From Pseudomonas sp. MN1F (GTDB lineage: Bacteria; Pseudomonadota; Gammaproteobacteria; Pseudomonadales; Pseudomonadaceae), in contig NZ_VZII01000052.1 in NCBI RefSeq assembly GCF_009391885.1, positions 1-64,000 of the forward strand: 64,000 nt of DNA. Reading direction: 5' to 3'. How positions within the stretch are numbered: the stretch's first letter is position 1; each line of letters opens with the position of its first letter. This document shows positions 17,281-26,257 of this stretch, piece after piece. Under the pieces are notes generated by a model. That model saw only the letters and a list, made by a program, of their open reading frames with translations. It made no database searches and was not told where the DNA came from. The translations under genes and the position numbers were made by a program.

Positions 17281-18707
17281 TGCGAAGCCAGCGTGGTAGC
17301 GGGGATATCGAGGTGCTGGCCGACCTTCAGCTCATCGGTCTTGAGGCTGTTGCTGCTGCGCAGGCTGGCCACGCTGACCTGGTAGCGCACGGCGAGCATA
17401 GCCAGGGTTTCGCCCGGGCGCACGGTGTGCTCACGCGGGCCCTGGGCGATCTTGCCGCTGTCGCGCAGCCAGGCAACGTAGGTACCTGGCGGCGGGTTCT
17501 GCTGGAAGTACTGGCGCACGCCGGTATGAATCGAACGCGCCAATGCTTGCTGATGGCTGGCAGTGGCCAGCTTGGCGGCTTCGTTGTTGTTCGAGATGAA
17601 CCCGGTTTCAACGAGGATCGACGGGATATCCGGCGACTTCAGTACCATGAAGCCCGCCTGTTCCACTCGCTGCTTGTGCAGCGACGTCACCCGCCCCATG
17701 TTGCCGAGCACCTTTTGCCCGACGTTCAGGCTGGAACTCAGCGTGGCGGTCATCGACAGGTCGAGCAGCACGCCCGCGAGCATGCGGTCCTTGTCGTCGA
17801 GGCTGACGTTGCCGGCACCACCAATCAGGTCGGAACGGTTTTCCGTGTCGGCCAACCAGCGCGCAGTCTCGGACGTAGCACCACGGTCGGACAGGGCGAA
17901 CACCGAGGCGCCAAAGGCAGCGCGCGACGGTGCGGCGTCGGCGTGGATCGAGATGAACAGGTCGGCACCCTTCTTGCGGGCGATCTCGGTGCGCTTGCGC
18001 AGCGGGATGAAGTAGTCACCGGTACGGGTCAGCTCGGCGCGGTAACCCCTTTCGGTGTTGATCTGGCGTTGAAGCTCCTTGGCGATCTGCAGCACGATGT
18101 CTTTTTCGTGCTGGCCGCTCGAGCCGGATGCGCCCGGGTCTTCACCGCCATGGCCGGCGTCGATGGCGACCACGATGTCGCGCTTGCCACTGGGCACGGG
18201 CGGCAGCTTGATTGCAGGCTGGGCCGGGCTCACCGGTACGGCTGGCGTGGTTGCCGGGGTCGGCACTGGCGTGGGTGGCGGGGTCGGTGCCGTGGCAGCG
18301 ACAGCATCGGCCTCCTGGTCGTACAGGTCGACCACCAGGCGGTTGCCGTACTGGGCATTGGGCGCCAGGGTAAAGCTCTTGGGCGTGACCGACTTCTTCA
18401 GGTCGACTACCACGCGCAGGTCGGTGGGGGTACGTTGGGCCGAGCGCACGCTGTTGATCGGCGTATTCGCGGTCGACACGTTCAATGGCGCGGCCAAGGT
18501 CGCGCCATTGATGTCGATCACCAGGCGATCGGGTGCACTGAGGGTGAAGACGCTATGCTGCACGGGGCCGGACAGGTCGAAGACCAACCGCGTGTTGTCC
18601 GGCGCGCGCCACAGGCGCACGCTCTTGACTTGAGTGACGGCCAGAGCGTCAACGGTCACCGCTGTCAGCAGCAATCCAACGACAGCGACCAGTGCGCGTA
18701 TGCGCAT
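17277..18707 (-). CDS. amiB: N-acetylmuramoyl-L-alanine amidase with AMIN and LysM domains
   Basis: A 476-residue secreted amidase that cuts septal peptidoglycan between MurNAc and L-Ala during daughter-cell separation. Residues 1-23 form a signal peptide. An AMIN targeting domain (about 28-130) is followed by a Pro/Thr linker, an Amidase_3 zinc domain with AIDAGHGGEDPGA (zinc H186), E201, SIHADAA and ILVETGFISN, and a C-terminal LysM (HTVRPGETLAMLA...). The regulatory helix typical of EnvC-activated amidases probably lies between the HADAA and ETGF motifs. It is sandwiched between tsaE and mutL. Confidence 0.95.
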   Translation of the reverse strand: MRIRALVAVVGLLLTAVTVDALAVTQVKSVRLWRAPDNTRLVFDLSGPVQHSVFTLSAPDRLVIDINGATLAAPLNVSTANTPINSVRSAQRTPTDLRVVVDLKKSVTPKSFTLAPNAQYGNRLVVDLYDQEADAVAATAPTPPPTPVPTPATTPAVPVSPAQPAIKLPPVPSGKRDIVVAIDAGHGGEDPGASGSSGQHEKDIVLQIAKELQRQINTERGYRAELTRTGDYFIPLRKRTEIARKKGADLFISIHADAAPSRAAFGASVFALSDRGATSETARWLADTENRSDLIGGAGNVSLDDKDRMLAGVLLDLSMTATLSSSLNVGQKVLGNMGRVTSLHKQRVEQAGFMVLKSPDIPSILVETGFISNNNEAAKLATASHQQALARSIHTGVRQYFQQNPPPGTYVAWLRDSGKIAQGPREHTVRPGETLAMLAVRYQVSVASLRSSNSLKTDELKVGQHLDIPATTLASQ

Positions 18708-18718
18708 ACCTACCCCAC

Positions 18719-19192
18719 TTACTGTTTATAGTGTTCGGCCAGTGCAGTGCACCAGGCCTCGCCGCGAGCCCCCTGCGGCGTAAGGTCAAGCGAGCGGCCG
18801 CCCGCTTGGGGGCTTATGGTAATGGTCAGGTCGGGCTTTGGCAAAACGCCCGCACCCTTTTGTGGCCATTCGAACAGGCACAGCGGATCGCCCTCGAAAT
18901 AGTCACGAATCCCCATGAACTCCAGCTCTTCCGGGTCGACCAGGCGATACAGGTCGAAATGGAAGGCGCGCACGTCACCGATTTCGTAGGGTTCTACCAC
19001 GGTGAAAGTCGGACTTTTCACTGCACCAGTATGGCCCAGGCTACGGATCAGGCCACGCGAGAGCGTAGTCTTGCCCGCGCCCAGGTCGCCTTCGAGAAAA
19101 ATCACGCCACGACCGCCGGTCACCTCGGCCAGTTTTGCGCCGAAATCGACCGTGGCCGCTTCATCGGCCAGAAACAGGGTTAAGCCAGACAC
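18719..19192 (-). CDS. tsaE: tRNA threonylcarbamoyladenosine biosynthesis ATPase TsaE
   Basis: A 157-residue P-loop ATPase (GDLGAGKTTLSRG, about residues 40-52) that drives turnover of the TsaB-TsaD complex in making t6A37 in ANN-decoding tRNAs. Other family marks are SPTFTVVEPYE and the FDLYRL strand. It overlaps the end of nnrD by 13 bases and is followed 11 bases later by amiB. Confidence 0.95.
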   Translation of the reverse strand: MSGLTLFLADEAATVDFGAKLAEVTGGRGVIFLEGDLGAGKTTLSRGLIRSLGHTGAVKSPTFTVVEPYEIGDVRAFHFDLYRLVDPEELEFMGIRDYFEGDPLCLFEWPQKGAGVLPKPDLTITISPQAGGRSLDLTPQGARGEAWCTALAEHYKQ

Positions 19193-20040
19193 GCAGAATG
19201 CTCCTCCAACAACTCACGAATGACCGGCGCCAGATCACTGGCTGCCAGGCCTCTACCTTTGACGCCAAGGCGTTCCCCTGCACAGGCATGCAGCCATACG
19301 CCCAGGCCTGCCGCGCTCCAGGCATCCAGCCCCTGGGCCAGCAACGCCGCCAGCACGCCGGTCAGCACGTCACCCAGCCCTGCACCGGCCATCGCCGGAT
19401 GGCCCCGCTCGCACAGCGCCAGCTGGCCGGTCGGGTCCGCCACCAGGGTACCGGCGCCCTTGAGCACGCAGACGCTGGCATAGCGGCGAGCCAGCTTGCG
19501 CGCCGCACCTGGGCGATCAGCCTGCACGGCCTCGGTGGATATGCCTAGCAGCCGAGCCGCCTCCCCCGGGTGCGGGGTGAGGATGCTGCCACTGGGCAGC
19601 GCCAGTGGCGTGCGTGCCAGCAGGTTCAGTGCGTCGGCATCCCACACCTGCGGGCGCTCGGCATTAGCCACTGCGGACAACAGGCTGCGGCCCCAGGCGG
19701 CCTGCCCCAGGCCGGGCCCCACCACCAGCACCGAGGCACGCTCCAGCACACCGATCAACTGATTGGCCGACTCGACCCCCAGGCACATGGCTTCCGGCAT
19801 GCGCGCCAGCCCGGCCACGACGTGATCCGGGCGTGTCGCCACGCTGACCAGCCCGGCACCGCAGCGCAGCGCAGCCTCGGCACTGAGCAGGACGGCGCCA
19901 CCGGTGCCCAGGTCGCCACCGACGACCAGCACATGGCCAAAGTCGCCTTTATGGGCATGCGCGTGTCGTGCCGACAGGCGTGCAACGGTCACGCTGCTGA
20001 TCAGTTGCGGGGCATTGCTGGGGTGATTGGTCTGCGGCAT
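19180..20040 (-). CDS. nnrD: ADP-dependent NAD(P)H-hydrate dehydratase
   Basis: A 286-residue ribokinase-fold dehydratase that repairs hydrated NAD(P)H using ADP. Visible are GGDLGTGGAVLLSAEAALRCGAG, the VVGPGLG loop, LTPHPGEAARLL and the catalytic-signature GAGLGDVLTGVLAA. It consists of the C-terminal YjeF domain only; the N-terminal epimerase half found in E. coli Nnr is missing, so epimerisation must be handled by another gene or occur spontaneously. Start ATG 20040 (MPQTNHPS) is preferred to the longer open frame, which runs into the queG leader. Confidence 0.9.
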   Translation of the reverse strand: MPQTNHPSNAPQLISSVTVARLSARHAHAHKGDFGHVLVVGGDLGTGGAVLLSAEAALRCGAGLVSVATRPDHVVAGLARMPEAMCLGVESANQLIGVLERASVLVVGPGLGQAAWGRSLLSAVANAERPQVWDADALNLLARTPLALPSGSILTPHPGEAARLLGISTEAVQADRPGAARKLARRYASVCVLKGAGTLVADPTGQLALCERGHPAMAGAGLGDVLTGVLAALLAQGLDAWSAAGLGVWLHACAGERLGVKGRGLAASDLAPVIRELLEEHSACLA

Positions 20041-20104
20041 GGGGTCAAAGGCTCCAATGTCTGGCAGAATTATACGCACCTGAGCCCGTATTGCCTGCCC
20101 ATCC

Positions 20105-21169
20105 ATGTCCGCTTGTACGCCTGACCTCGCCCAACTGGCCCAATCCATCAAGATCTGGGGCCAAGAACTCGGTTTTGCCCACGTCGGCATCGCCGGTGTC
20201 GACCTTGGCGAACACGAACAACACCTGCAACGCTGGCTCGACGCCGGCTACCAGGGCGAAATGGAGTACCTCGGCGCCCATGGCAGCAAGCGCGCCCACC
20301 CCGACCAACTGATTCCCGGCACAGTACGCGTGGTGTCGCTGCGCATGGACTACTTGCCCGGCGACACGCAGATGGCGCATCGCCTGGCACAGCCGGAAAA
20401 GGCCTACGTGTCGCGCTACGCCCTGGGCCGCGACTACCACAAGCTGGTGCGCAAACGCGTGCAGTTCCTGGCGGACCGCATCCAGGAAGCGATCGGGCCG
20501 TTCGGCTACCGCGCCTTCGTCGACAGCGCCCCGGTACTGGAGAAGGCCCTTGCCGAGCAAGCCGGGCTGGGCTGGATCGGCAAGAATACCCTGCTGCTCA
20601 ACCGCAAGGCCGGCAGCTATTTCTTCCTGGCCGAACTGTTCGTCGACCTGCCGCTGCCGGTGGACGAGGCGCATACCAGTGAACACTGCGGGCGCTGCCA
20701 GGCGTGCCTGGATATCTGCCCGACCCAGGCATTCATCGGGCCCTACGTGCTGGATGCGCGGCGCTGCATTTCCTACCTGACCATCGAATTGCGCGGGCCC
20801 ATTCCGGTGGAGTTGCGTTCGATGATGGGCAATCGCGTGTTTGGTTGCGATGACTGCCAGATCGTCTGCCCGTGGAACCGCTTTGCCAATTACAGCCAGG
20901 AGCAGGACTTCCAGCCGCGGCATGGGCTGGAGAATGCCGAGCTGGCGGAGATGTTCCTGTGGGACGAGCGAACCTTCCTGCGCAAGACCGAGGGCGGGCC
21001 GTTGCGGCGTGCGGGGTATGAGCGGTTCTTGCGCAACCTGGCGGTGGGGTTGGGCAATGCGCCTTCGACGATCCCGGTGATCGAGGCATTGAAGGCCCGG
21101 CGGGAGGATGGATCGGAACTGGTGCGCGAGCATGTGGAGTGGGCGCTGGCCCGGCATGGCGCTGAATAG
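20105..21169 (+). CDS. queG: Epoxyqueuosine reductase
   Basis: A 354-residue cobalamin-dependent iron-sulfur enzyme for the last step of queuosine synthesis in tRNA (epoxyQ to Q). The ferredoxin-like part has two [4Fe-4S] motifs, CGRCQACLDICP and CDDCQIVCPWN, and the N-terminal cobalamin region includes RYALGRDYHKLVRKR. A C-terminal HEAT-like helical region follows. It is divergent from nnrD with 64 bases between starts, which must hold both promoters. Confidence 0.95.
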   Translation: MSACTPDLAQLAQSIKIWGQELGFAHVGIAGVDLGEHEQHLQRWLDAGYQGEMEYLGAHGSKRAHPDQLIPGTVRVVSLRMDYLPGDTQMAHRLAQPEKAYVSRYALGRDYHKLVRKRVQFLADRIQEAIGPFGYRAFVDSAPVLEKALAEQAGLGWIGKNTLLLNRKAGSYFFLAELFVDLPLPVDEAHTSEHCGRCQACLDICPTQAFIGPYVLDARRCISYLTIELRGPIPVELRSMMGNRVFGCDDCQIVCPWNRFANYSQEQDFQPRHGLENAELAEMFLWDERTFLRKTEGGPLRRAGYERFLRNLAVGLGNAPSTIPVIEALKARREDGSELVREHVEWALARHGAE

Positions 21170-21171
21170 CC

Positions 21172-21190
21172 GGGGCCGCTGCGCGGCCCC
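21172..21190. terminator. Hairpin between convergent queG and TRIC-channel genes
   Basis: GGGGCCGC / GCGGCCCC with a three-base loop between the convergent genes. No T-run on either side; it is the compact GC hairpin style that recurs at several gene ends in this window and probably works as a bidirectional terminator or mRNA stabiliser. Confidence 0.6.
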
Positions 21191-21195
21191 AGAAT

Positions 21196-21807
21196 TCACT
21201 GCTGGTCGTTGTAGTGGAACTTGGGCATTTCCCAATGGAAACGAATCGCCAGCAAGCGCACCAGGAAGCCACCGAACAAGGTCAGCAGCATCGCCTGCTC
21301 CGCGGGTAGCTTGAAGTACACGCAGCCCAGATAGAACCAAGCCGCCGCGAACGACACACTGGCATACAGCTCACGACGGAACACCAACGGGATGTCGTTA
21401 CAGAAAATATCCCGCAGGATCCCGCCAAATACCCCAGTGATCACCCCGCTGATCGACGCCACCAGCATGCCCTGCCCCATCTCCAGCGCGGTCATGCAGC
21501 CAATCAGGGTAAACGCCACCAGGCCCAAGGCATCCAGCACCAGGAACAGCGATCGCAAACGGCGCATCATCGGCGCAATGAAAATCGTCAACAGCGCGGC
21601 GAAGCTGGTCAACACCAGGTACTCCGGGTGCTTCACCCAGGTCAGCGGGTAGTGCCCCAGCAGCACGTCACGCACCGAGCCGCCGCCCAGGGCGGTCACG
21701 CAGGCGATCAGCACAACACCAAACCAGTCCATGCCACGGCGGCCGGCGGACAGGGCACCGGTCATGGCTTCGGCGGTAATGGCGATCAGGTAAAGCATCA
21801 ACAACAT
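21196..21807 (-). CDS. TRIC-type cation channel family protein (YadS/YicG-like)
   Basis: A 203-residue membrane protein with about seven hydrophobic helices and the duplicated glycine-rich core motifs GGGSVRDVLLG and GGILRDIFCNDIPLVF. These define the bacterial UPF0126/TRIC family of homotrimeric potassium-permeable channels. The last residues are polar (HWEMPKFHYNDQQ). Start is ATG 21807 (MLLMLYL); the in-frame upstream extension is shadow of the region before it. The physiological role in bacteria is not established. Confidence 0.88.
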   Translation of the reverse strand: MLLMLYLIAITAEAMTGALSAGRRGMDWFGVVLIACVTALGGGSVRDVLLGHYPLTWVKHPEYLVLTSFAALLTIFIAPMMRRLRSLFLVLDALGLVAFTLIGCMTALEMGQGMLVASISGVITGVFGGILRDIFCNDIPLVFRRELYASVSFAAAWFYLGCVYFKLPAEQAMLLTLFGGFLVRLLAIRFHWEMPKFHYNDQQ

Positions 21808-21898
21808 GGCGCAGGTCCGAGCGGGAAAGGCGCGCAGTCTAACCAGTTGCCTGAGGCACCAAAAGAGGGCGCCAGCACAATATCTGCGCCCCTTCGGC

Positions 21899-22441
21899 TC
21901 ATACCTTGATGAAATGCTCGCGGTAGTGACGCAGTTCGGCGATCGACTCGCGGATATCGTCCAGCGCCAGGTGGGTGCCGCCCTTCTTGAAGCTGTCACG
22001 CACATCCGGTGCCCAGCGCGCGGCCAGTTCCTTCAGAGTGGAGACATCGAGGTTGCGATAGTGGAAGTAGTTTTCCAGGCCGCGCATGTGCCGGTAGAGG
22101 AAGCGGCGATCCTGGCAGATGCTGTTGCCGCAGATCGGCGACTTGCCTTTCGGCACCCACTGCTCAAGGAAGGCGATGGTCTGCGCTTCGGCTTCGGCCA
22201 TGCTGATCTTGCTGTCACGCACGCGCTGGGTCAGGCCCGACGCGCCATGGGTGCGGGTGTTCCACTCGTCCATGCGCGCCAGCACTTCGTCACTGTGATG
22301 GATGGCGATTACCGGGCCTTCGGCCAGGGTGTTCAGCTCGCTGTCGGTGACGATGGTGGCCATCTCGATGATGACGTCGTGGTCCGGGTCCAGGCCGGTC
22401 ATTTCCAGATCGATCCAGATCAGGTTCTGTGGGTTCTGCAT
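21899..22441 (-). CDS. orn: Oligoribonuclease
   Basis: A 180-residue DEDDh exonuclease that degrades 2-5-mer RNAs and the pGpG produced from c-di-GMP. Motif I is IWIDLEMTGLDP; Exo II lies in the ICGNSICQDRRFL region, and HLALDDIRESI is Exo III with its His and Asp. Start is ATG 22441 behind AGGAG. It is divergent from rsgA (141 bases), the arrangement seen across gammaproteobacteria. Confidence 0.96.
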   Translation of the reverse strand: MQNPQNLIWIDLEMTGLDPDHDVIIEMATIVTDSELNTLAEGPVIAIHHSDEVLARMDEWNTRTHGASGLTQRVRDSKISMAEAEAQTIAFLEQWVPKGKSPICGNSICQDRRFLYRHMRGLENYFHYRNLDVSTLKELAARWAPDVRDSFKKGGTHLALDDIRESIAELRHYREHFIKV

Positions 22442-22582
22442 GAAGGGGCTCCTCGTATAGGCCGTCATATTAGCCTAGCGACGCCGGCCTGCGCATGCGC
22501 GGCGCAAAGGTAACCAGAATGGTCCATGAGCGGGCGTGCTAAACTGCCTGCCGTTTTCAACTTGCCCCACCTTGGAAGGTCC

Positions 22583-23614
22583 ATGGCCAAACGCCAGCTC
22601 AATCGGCGCCAGAACTGGCGTATCGAAAAAATCCAGAACGAACGCGCCGCTCGCGCCGCCAAACGCGAGCAGCACGCGCTGCAAGAGCTGGAGGGCGGCG
22701 ACCTGGGGCCGGAACAATTGGGCCTGGTGATCGCCCACTTCGGCGTGCAGGTCGAGGTAGAAGCTCAGGACGGCGAAGCCGCCGGCCAGGTGTTCCGCTG
22801 CCACCTGCGGGCCAACTTGCCGGCGCTGGTCACTGGCGACCGCGTGGTCTGGCGCGCCGGCAACCAGGGCATCGGCGTAATCGTCGCGCAGATGCCGCGC
22901 AGCACCGAGCTGTGCCGGCCGAACAACCACGGCCAGCTCAAGCCGGTGGCGGCTAACGTCGACCTGATCGTGATCGTCTTCGCCCCGGCGCCGGAGCCAC
23001 ACCCGAACCTGATCGACCGCTACCTGGTGGCCGCCGAGCACGCCGGCATCCGCCCGCTGCTGCTGCTGAACAAGGCCGACCTGATCGACGACGAGAACGG
23101 CCCGGGCCTGCACGCGCTGCTCGAGGTCTACCGTGAGCTAGGCTACCCGCTGCTGGAAGTCTCCGCGCACCATGGCGACGGCATGCAGCGCCTGCAGCAG
23201 ATGCTCGACGGGCACATCAGCGTGTTCGTCGGCCAGTCGGGCGTGGGCAAGTCGTCGCTGGTCAACAGCCTGCTGCCAGATGCCGGCACCCGCGTCGGCG
23301 ACCTGTCCGAATGGTCCGGGCAGGGCCAGCACACCACCACCACGGCACGCCTGTATCACTTCCCCAACGGCGGCGACCTGATCGACTCGCCGGGCATCCG
23401 CGAATTCGGCCTCGGCCATGTCAGCCGCGACGACGTGGAAGATGGCTTCATCGAGTTCCGCGACTTGTTCGGCACCTGCCGTTTCCGCGACTGCAAGCAT
23501 GATCGCGAACCGGGATGCGCACTGCTCAAGGCCCTCGAAGAAGGCCGTATCAAGCCGCAACGGATGAACAGCTACCGCTCGATCATCGCCAGCCTGCCGG
23601 AAGACAGCTACTGA
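22583..23614 (+). CDS. rsgA: Ribosome small-subunit-dependent GTPase A
   Basis: A 343-residue circularly permuted GTPase for late 30S maturation. A basic N-terminus (MAKRQLNRRQNWRIEK) and OB-fold precede the G domain, in the order G4 NKAD, G1 GQSGVGKSS (about 216), G3 DSPG. The C-terminal zinc motif is built from CRFRDCKHDREPGC. Start is ATG 22583 with GGAAGG just before it. Confidence 0.96.
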   Translation: MAKRQLNRRQNWRIEKIQNERAARAAKREQHALQELEGGDLGPEQLGLVIAHFGVQVEVEAQDGEAAGQVFRCHLRANLPALVTGDRVVWRAGNQGIGVIVAQMPRSTELCRPNNHGQLKPVAANVDLIVIVFAPAPEPHPNLIDRYLVAAEHAGIRPLLLLNKADLIDDENGPGLHALLEVYRELGYPLLEVSAHHGDGMQRLQQMLDGHISVFVGQSGVGKSSLVNSLLPDAGTRVGDLSEWSGQGQHTTTTARLYHFPNGGDLIDSPGIREFGLGHVSRDDVEDGFIEFRDLFGTCRFRDCKHDREPGCALLKALEEGRIKPQRMNSYRSIIASLPEDSY

Positions 23615-23727
23615 TTTGTAGGAAATATTACCGGTGCGCGTAGGACGCCTCCGGTTTTCCTGCCATCTATTGCCCTGGCCGTCGCTTTCCCTGAAGGTCA
23701 CGACTTCTATCAGGGAGGGCAACCGCG

Positions 23728-24207
23728 ATGCCGGTTTTTATCAGCTACCGCCACGAAGAGCGGCTTGACGCCTTCATCCTCAACGAACGCCTGCTGCTCG
23801 AAGGCATCACCGCGCAGCTGGTGGAGTTTGCCAGCGACGGCCAGACCCACGACGATCTCTACGCCAGCGCCTGCCAGCAGATAAGCGATGCAACCCACTG
23901 GATTGGCCTGCTGCCCGCAGAAGCCGACCTGGACTGGTGGACCGCCTGGCTGCTGGCGGCTGCAGTGATGGCCAACCGGCGGGTCAGCTTCTATCGCAAA
24001 GGGGGCGGCGAACTACCCGCACACCTCGGCAAATGGCCGGTCATGCGCGAGAGAGTGCATATCGACCTGTTCGTGAGGGCGTATCACGATGAGCGCACAT
24101 TCGAGCGGGCAATGGTGTTGCCAAATGGGAGCGGTACGTGTGCCGACCGGCACAACGCGGATTTCTTTCATGCAGATCTGAAGGCCAAGATCAGGCGGGG
24201 GTTTTGA
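23728..24207 (+). CDS. Stand-alone TIR-like domain protein
   Basis: A 159-residue protein opening with MPVFISYRHEERLDAFILNERL, which matches the start of bacterial TIR and TIR-like (ThsB/MTH538-type) domains: a beta strand, the SYRHE box 1 and a first helix. A second strand (THWIGLLPAE) and a helix (DWWTAWLLAAAVMANRRVSFYR) correspond to the region that holds the NADase glutamate in active TIRs. Here that position is Trp/Leu, with no Glu. There is no membrane segment or second domain. It has a GGAGG ribosome site and stands alone between rsgA and motB; no partner gene is visible. Function unknown; it could be a defence, signalling or scaffold protein. Confidence 0.65.
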   Translation: MPVFISYRHEERLDAFILNERLLLEGITAQLVEFASDGQTHDDLYASACQQISDATHWIGLLPAEADLDWWTAWLLAAAVMANRRVSFYRKGGGELPAHLGKWPVMRERVHIDLFVRAYHDERTFERAMVLPNGSGTCADRHNADFFHADLKAKIRRGF

Positions 24208-24213
24208 GACTTT

Positions 24214-24232
24214 GGGGCCGCAAAGCGGCCCC
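24214..24232. terminator. Hairpin between convergent TIR-like gene and motB
   Basis: GGGGCCGC / GCGGCCCC around AAA, between the stop of the TIR-like gene and the stop of motB. Same GC hairpin type as at 21172; likely bidirectional end of transcripts. Confidence 0.6.
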
Positions 24233-24237
24233 GGCGT

Positions 24238-25272
24238 TTACTGATCCTTTTGCTCATCCATCTTCAAGGTCCCATCCTCGAAGATGTTCAGCTTCTGACG
24301 CAGCTCACGCGGCTGCATCGGCGCCTGGGCAGCGGCATCTCCCGCCGCCGGCGCGGCCGGAGCCGCCGCCCCAGGCGCTGCACCTGCTGGCGGGGCCGGC
24401 TGGGCAGGGGCCTCGGGAGCCCCCTGCTCACCCTCGATGTTGCGCTGCGCCTTCTTGGTCAGGACGATGATGTCGATGCGGCGGTTGACCGGGTTGAACG
24501 GGTTCTTGCGGTCGAACAGCGACGAAGAGGCATATCCCACCACCCGCGCCACCTGGCCATCGGGATAACCGCCGGCAACCAAGGCTCGACGTGCAGCGTT
24601 GGCACGGTTGGCCGAGAGCTCCCAGTTACCGAAGTCGCCCGTACCGGAGTACGGTTTGGCATCGGTGTGGCCACTGATGCTGATCTTGTTCGGCACCGCC
24701 TTGATGGTGTCGGCCATGGCCAGCAGGATGTCTTCGAAATACGGCTGCAGGCGCGCACTGCCGATGTCGAACATCGGCCGGTTCTCGGCGTCCATGATCT
24801 GGATGCGCAGGCCGTCCTGGGTAATTTCAAACAGGATCTGGTCCTTGAACTTCTGCAGCTGCGGGTTTTCCTCGACCTTGTTCTGCAGTTCCTGCAACAG
24901 CAACTCGAGGCGCTCGCGCTCGACCTGTTCGGCCATGGTCTCGACCTGATCCTTGTCCAGCTGGATGCTGGTATCAGGTGTAGGTTCGGACTTCACTTCC
25001 GGGTTGATGGTCTTTTCCGGCGCCATCTGCGGCGAGCCACCCAGGTCGATGACGTAAGGCGTGCCACTTTCGGAAAAACCGATCGGGTCCTTGAAGTAGC
25101 CGGCAATGGCGATCTTCTGTTCAGGCGTGGCCGTGGAAAGCAGCCACAGCACCAGGAAGAACGCCATCATCGCCGTGGCGAAGTCGGCAAACGCGATCTT
25201 CCAGGCGCCGCCATGGTGCCCGCCACCGAAGCGCTTGACGCGCTTGATGATTATCGGCTGATTGTTCTCCAT
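24238..25272 (-). CDS. motB: Flagellar motor stator protein MotB
   Basis: A 344-residue stator subunit. A single membrane helix (about 28-48, FADFATAMMAFFLVLWLLS) contains the proton-path aspartate D30. A plug/linker region follows and then an OmpA-type peptidoglycan-binding domain with SGHTDAKPYSGTGDFGNWEL and NRRIDI. The tail is Ala/Pro-rich. It follows motA by three bases. Together they form the proton channel that drives rotation; fluorescent pseudomonads also carry MotCD, not seen here. Confidence 0.96.
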   Translation of the reverse strand: MENNQPIIIKRVKRFGGGHHGGAWKIAFADFATAMMAFFLVLWLLSTATPEQKIAIAGYFKDPIGFSESGTPYVIDLGGSPQMAPEKTINPEVKSEPTPDTSIQLDKDQVETMAEQVERERLELLLQELQNKVEENPQLQKFKDQILFEITQDGLRIQIMDAENRPMFDIGSARLQPYFEDILLAMADTIKAVPNKISISGHTDAKPYSGTGDFGNWELSANRANAARRALVAGGYPDGQVARVVGYASSSLFDRKNPFNPVNRRIDIIVLTKKAQRNIEGEQGAPEAPAQPAPPAGAAPGAAAPAAPAAGDAAAQAPMQPRELRQKLNIFEDGTLKMDEQKDQ

Positions 25273-25275
25273 GAC

Positions 25276-26127
25276 TCAGCGACCGCGAACCGCTTGTTCC
25301 AGCTCGGCAAAGCTTGGGCGATGCTTCGGATACAGCACCTTGCGCCCGAACTCGACGGCCAGCGAAGGCGGCATGCCGGAAGCCGAGGCCACCAGCGAGG
25401 CCTTGATCGATTCATAGAGGTTGAGCTCTTCCTTGGCATCGTGCTCAAGGCACTTGGCCAGCGGGCCGAAGAAGCCATAGGCGGCGAGAATACCGAAGAA
25501 GGTACCGACCAGTGCCGCACCCACGTGCAGGCCGATCGACTTCTGGTCACCATCACCCAGCGATGCCATGGTCACCACGATACCCAGTACCGCCGCGACA
25601 ATACCGAAGCCCGGCATGCCGTCGGCGATGCCACTGACGGCGTGAGACGGGTGCTCGAGCTCCTCTTTCATGCTCAGCAGTTCCATGTCGAACAGGCCTT
25701 CGAGCTCATGGGGTGCCATGTTGCCGGTGGACATGATGCGCAGGTAGTCGCAGATGAACGCGGTCATGCGCTCGTCGCCCAGCACCGCCGGGTACTTGGC
25801 GAAGATCGGGCTGGCGGCGGCGTCTTCGATGTCGCTCTCGATCGCCATCATGCCTTCGCGGCGGCTCTTGTTGAGGATTTCATACACCAGGCCCAGCACT
25901 TCCAGGTAGAAAGCATGGGAGAAGCGCGAGCCGAACATCTTCATCGACTTCTTGATTACATGCATGGTCATGTAACCCGGGTTGGCCTGCATGAAGGCGC
26001 CAAAGGCTGCACCGCCAATGATCAGCACTTCGAACGGCTGGATCAGCGCCGCGATCTTGCCGTGGGAGAGTACATATCCGCCGAGCACGCTCGCGAATAC
26101 GACGATGATGCCGATAATTTTAGCCAT
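25276..26127 (-). CDS. motA: Flagellar motor stator protein MotA
   Basis: A 283-residue inner-membrane protein with four predicted helices (start MAKIIGIIVVFASVLGGYVLS), a large cytoplasmic loop rich in charged residues (including the ERMTAFICDYLRIMSTG stretch) that contacts FliG, and the GMPGFGIVAAVLGIVVTMASL helix containing the conserved channel proline. It is first in the motAB pair and has a sigma-28-like promoter upstream. Confidence 0.96.
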   Translation of the reverse strand: MAKIIGIIVVFASVLGGYVLSHGKIAALIQPFEVLIIGGAAFGAFMQANPGYMTMHVIKKSMKMFGSRFSHAFYLEVLGLVYEILNKSRREGMMAIESDIEDAAASPIFAKYPAVLGDERMTAFICDYLRIMSTGNMAPHELEGLFDMELLSMKEELEHPSHAVSGIADGMPGFGIVAAVLGIVVTMASLGDGDQKSIGLHVGAALVGTFFGILAAYGFFGPLAKCLEHDAKEELNLYESIKASLVASASGMPPSLAVEFGRKVLYPKHRPSFAELEQAVRGR

Positions 26128-26191
26128 AGGATCAAAGCACTTGCTGTCGTGGTCAGGGAGTGGGACGGGAGCTTTAAAACTCTTCTTCTAC

Positions 26192-26218
26192 TTATCGGCA
26201 GAACTGCGCCAGACTATA
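26192..26218 (-). promoter_or_regulatory. Sigma-28 (FliA)-like promoter of motAB
   Basis: Reading the minus strand, TATA (26218-26215), 15 bases, then GCCGATAA (26199-26192). GCCGATAA is an exact match to the sigma-28 -10 element and the spacing is right; the -35 TATA differs by one base from TAAA. It lies about 65 bases before the motA start. A flagellar-class promoter for stator genes fits their function. Confidence 0.7.
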
Positions 26219-26257
26219 GCCACTAAAAGCGAAAAGCCAGTTCGGACTGATGTCAAA

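Noticed and set aside
15229..17385. A 718-codon frame antisense to mutL
   Set aside because: No recognisable domain; sequence fully explained by mutL on the minus strand.
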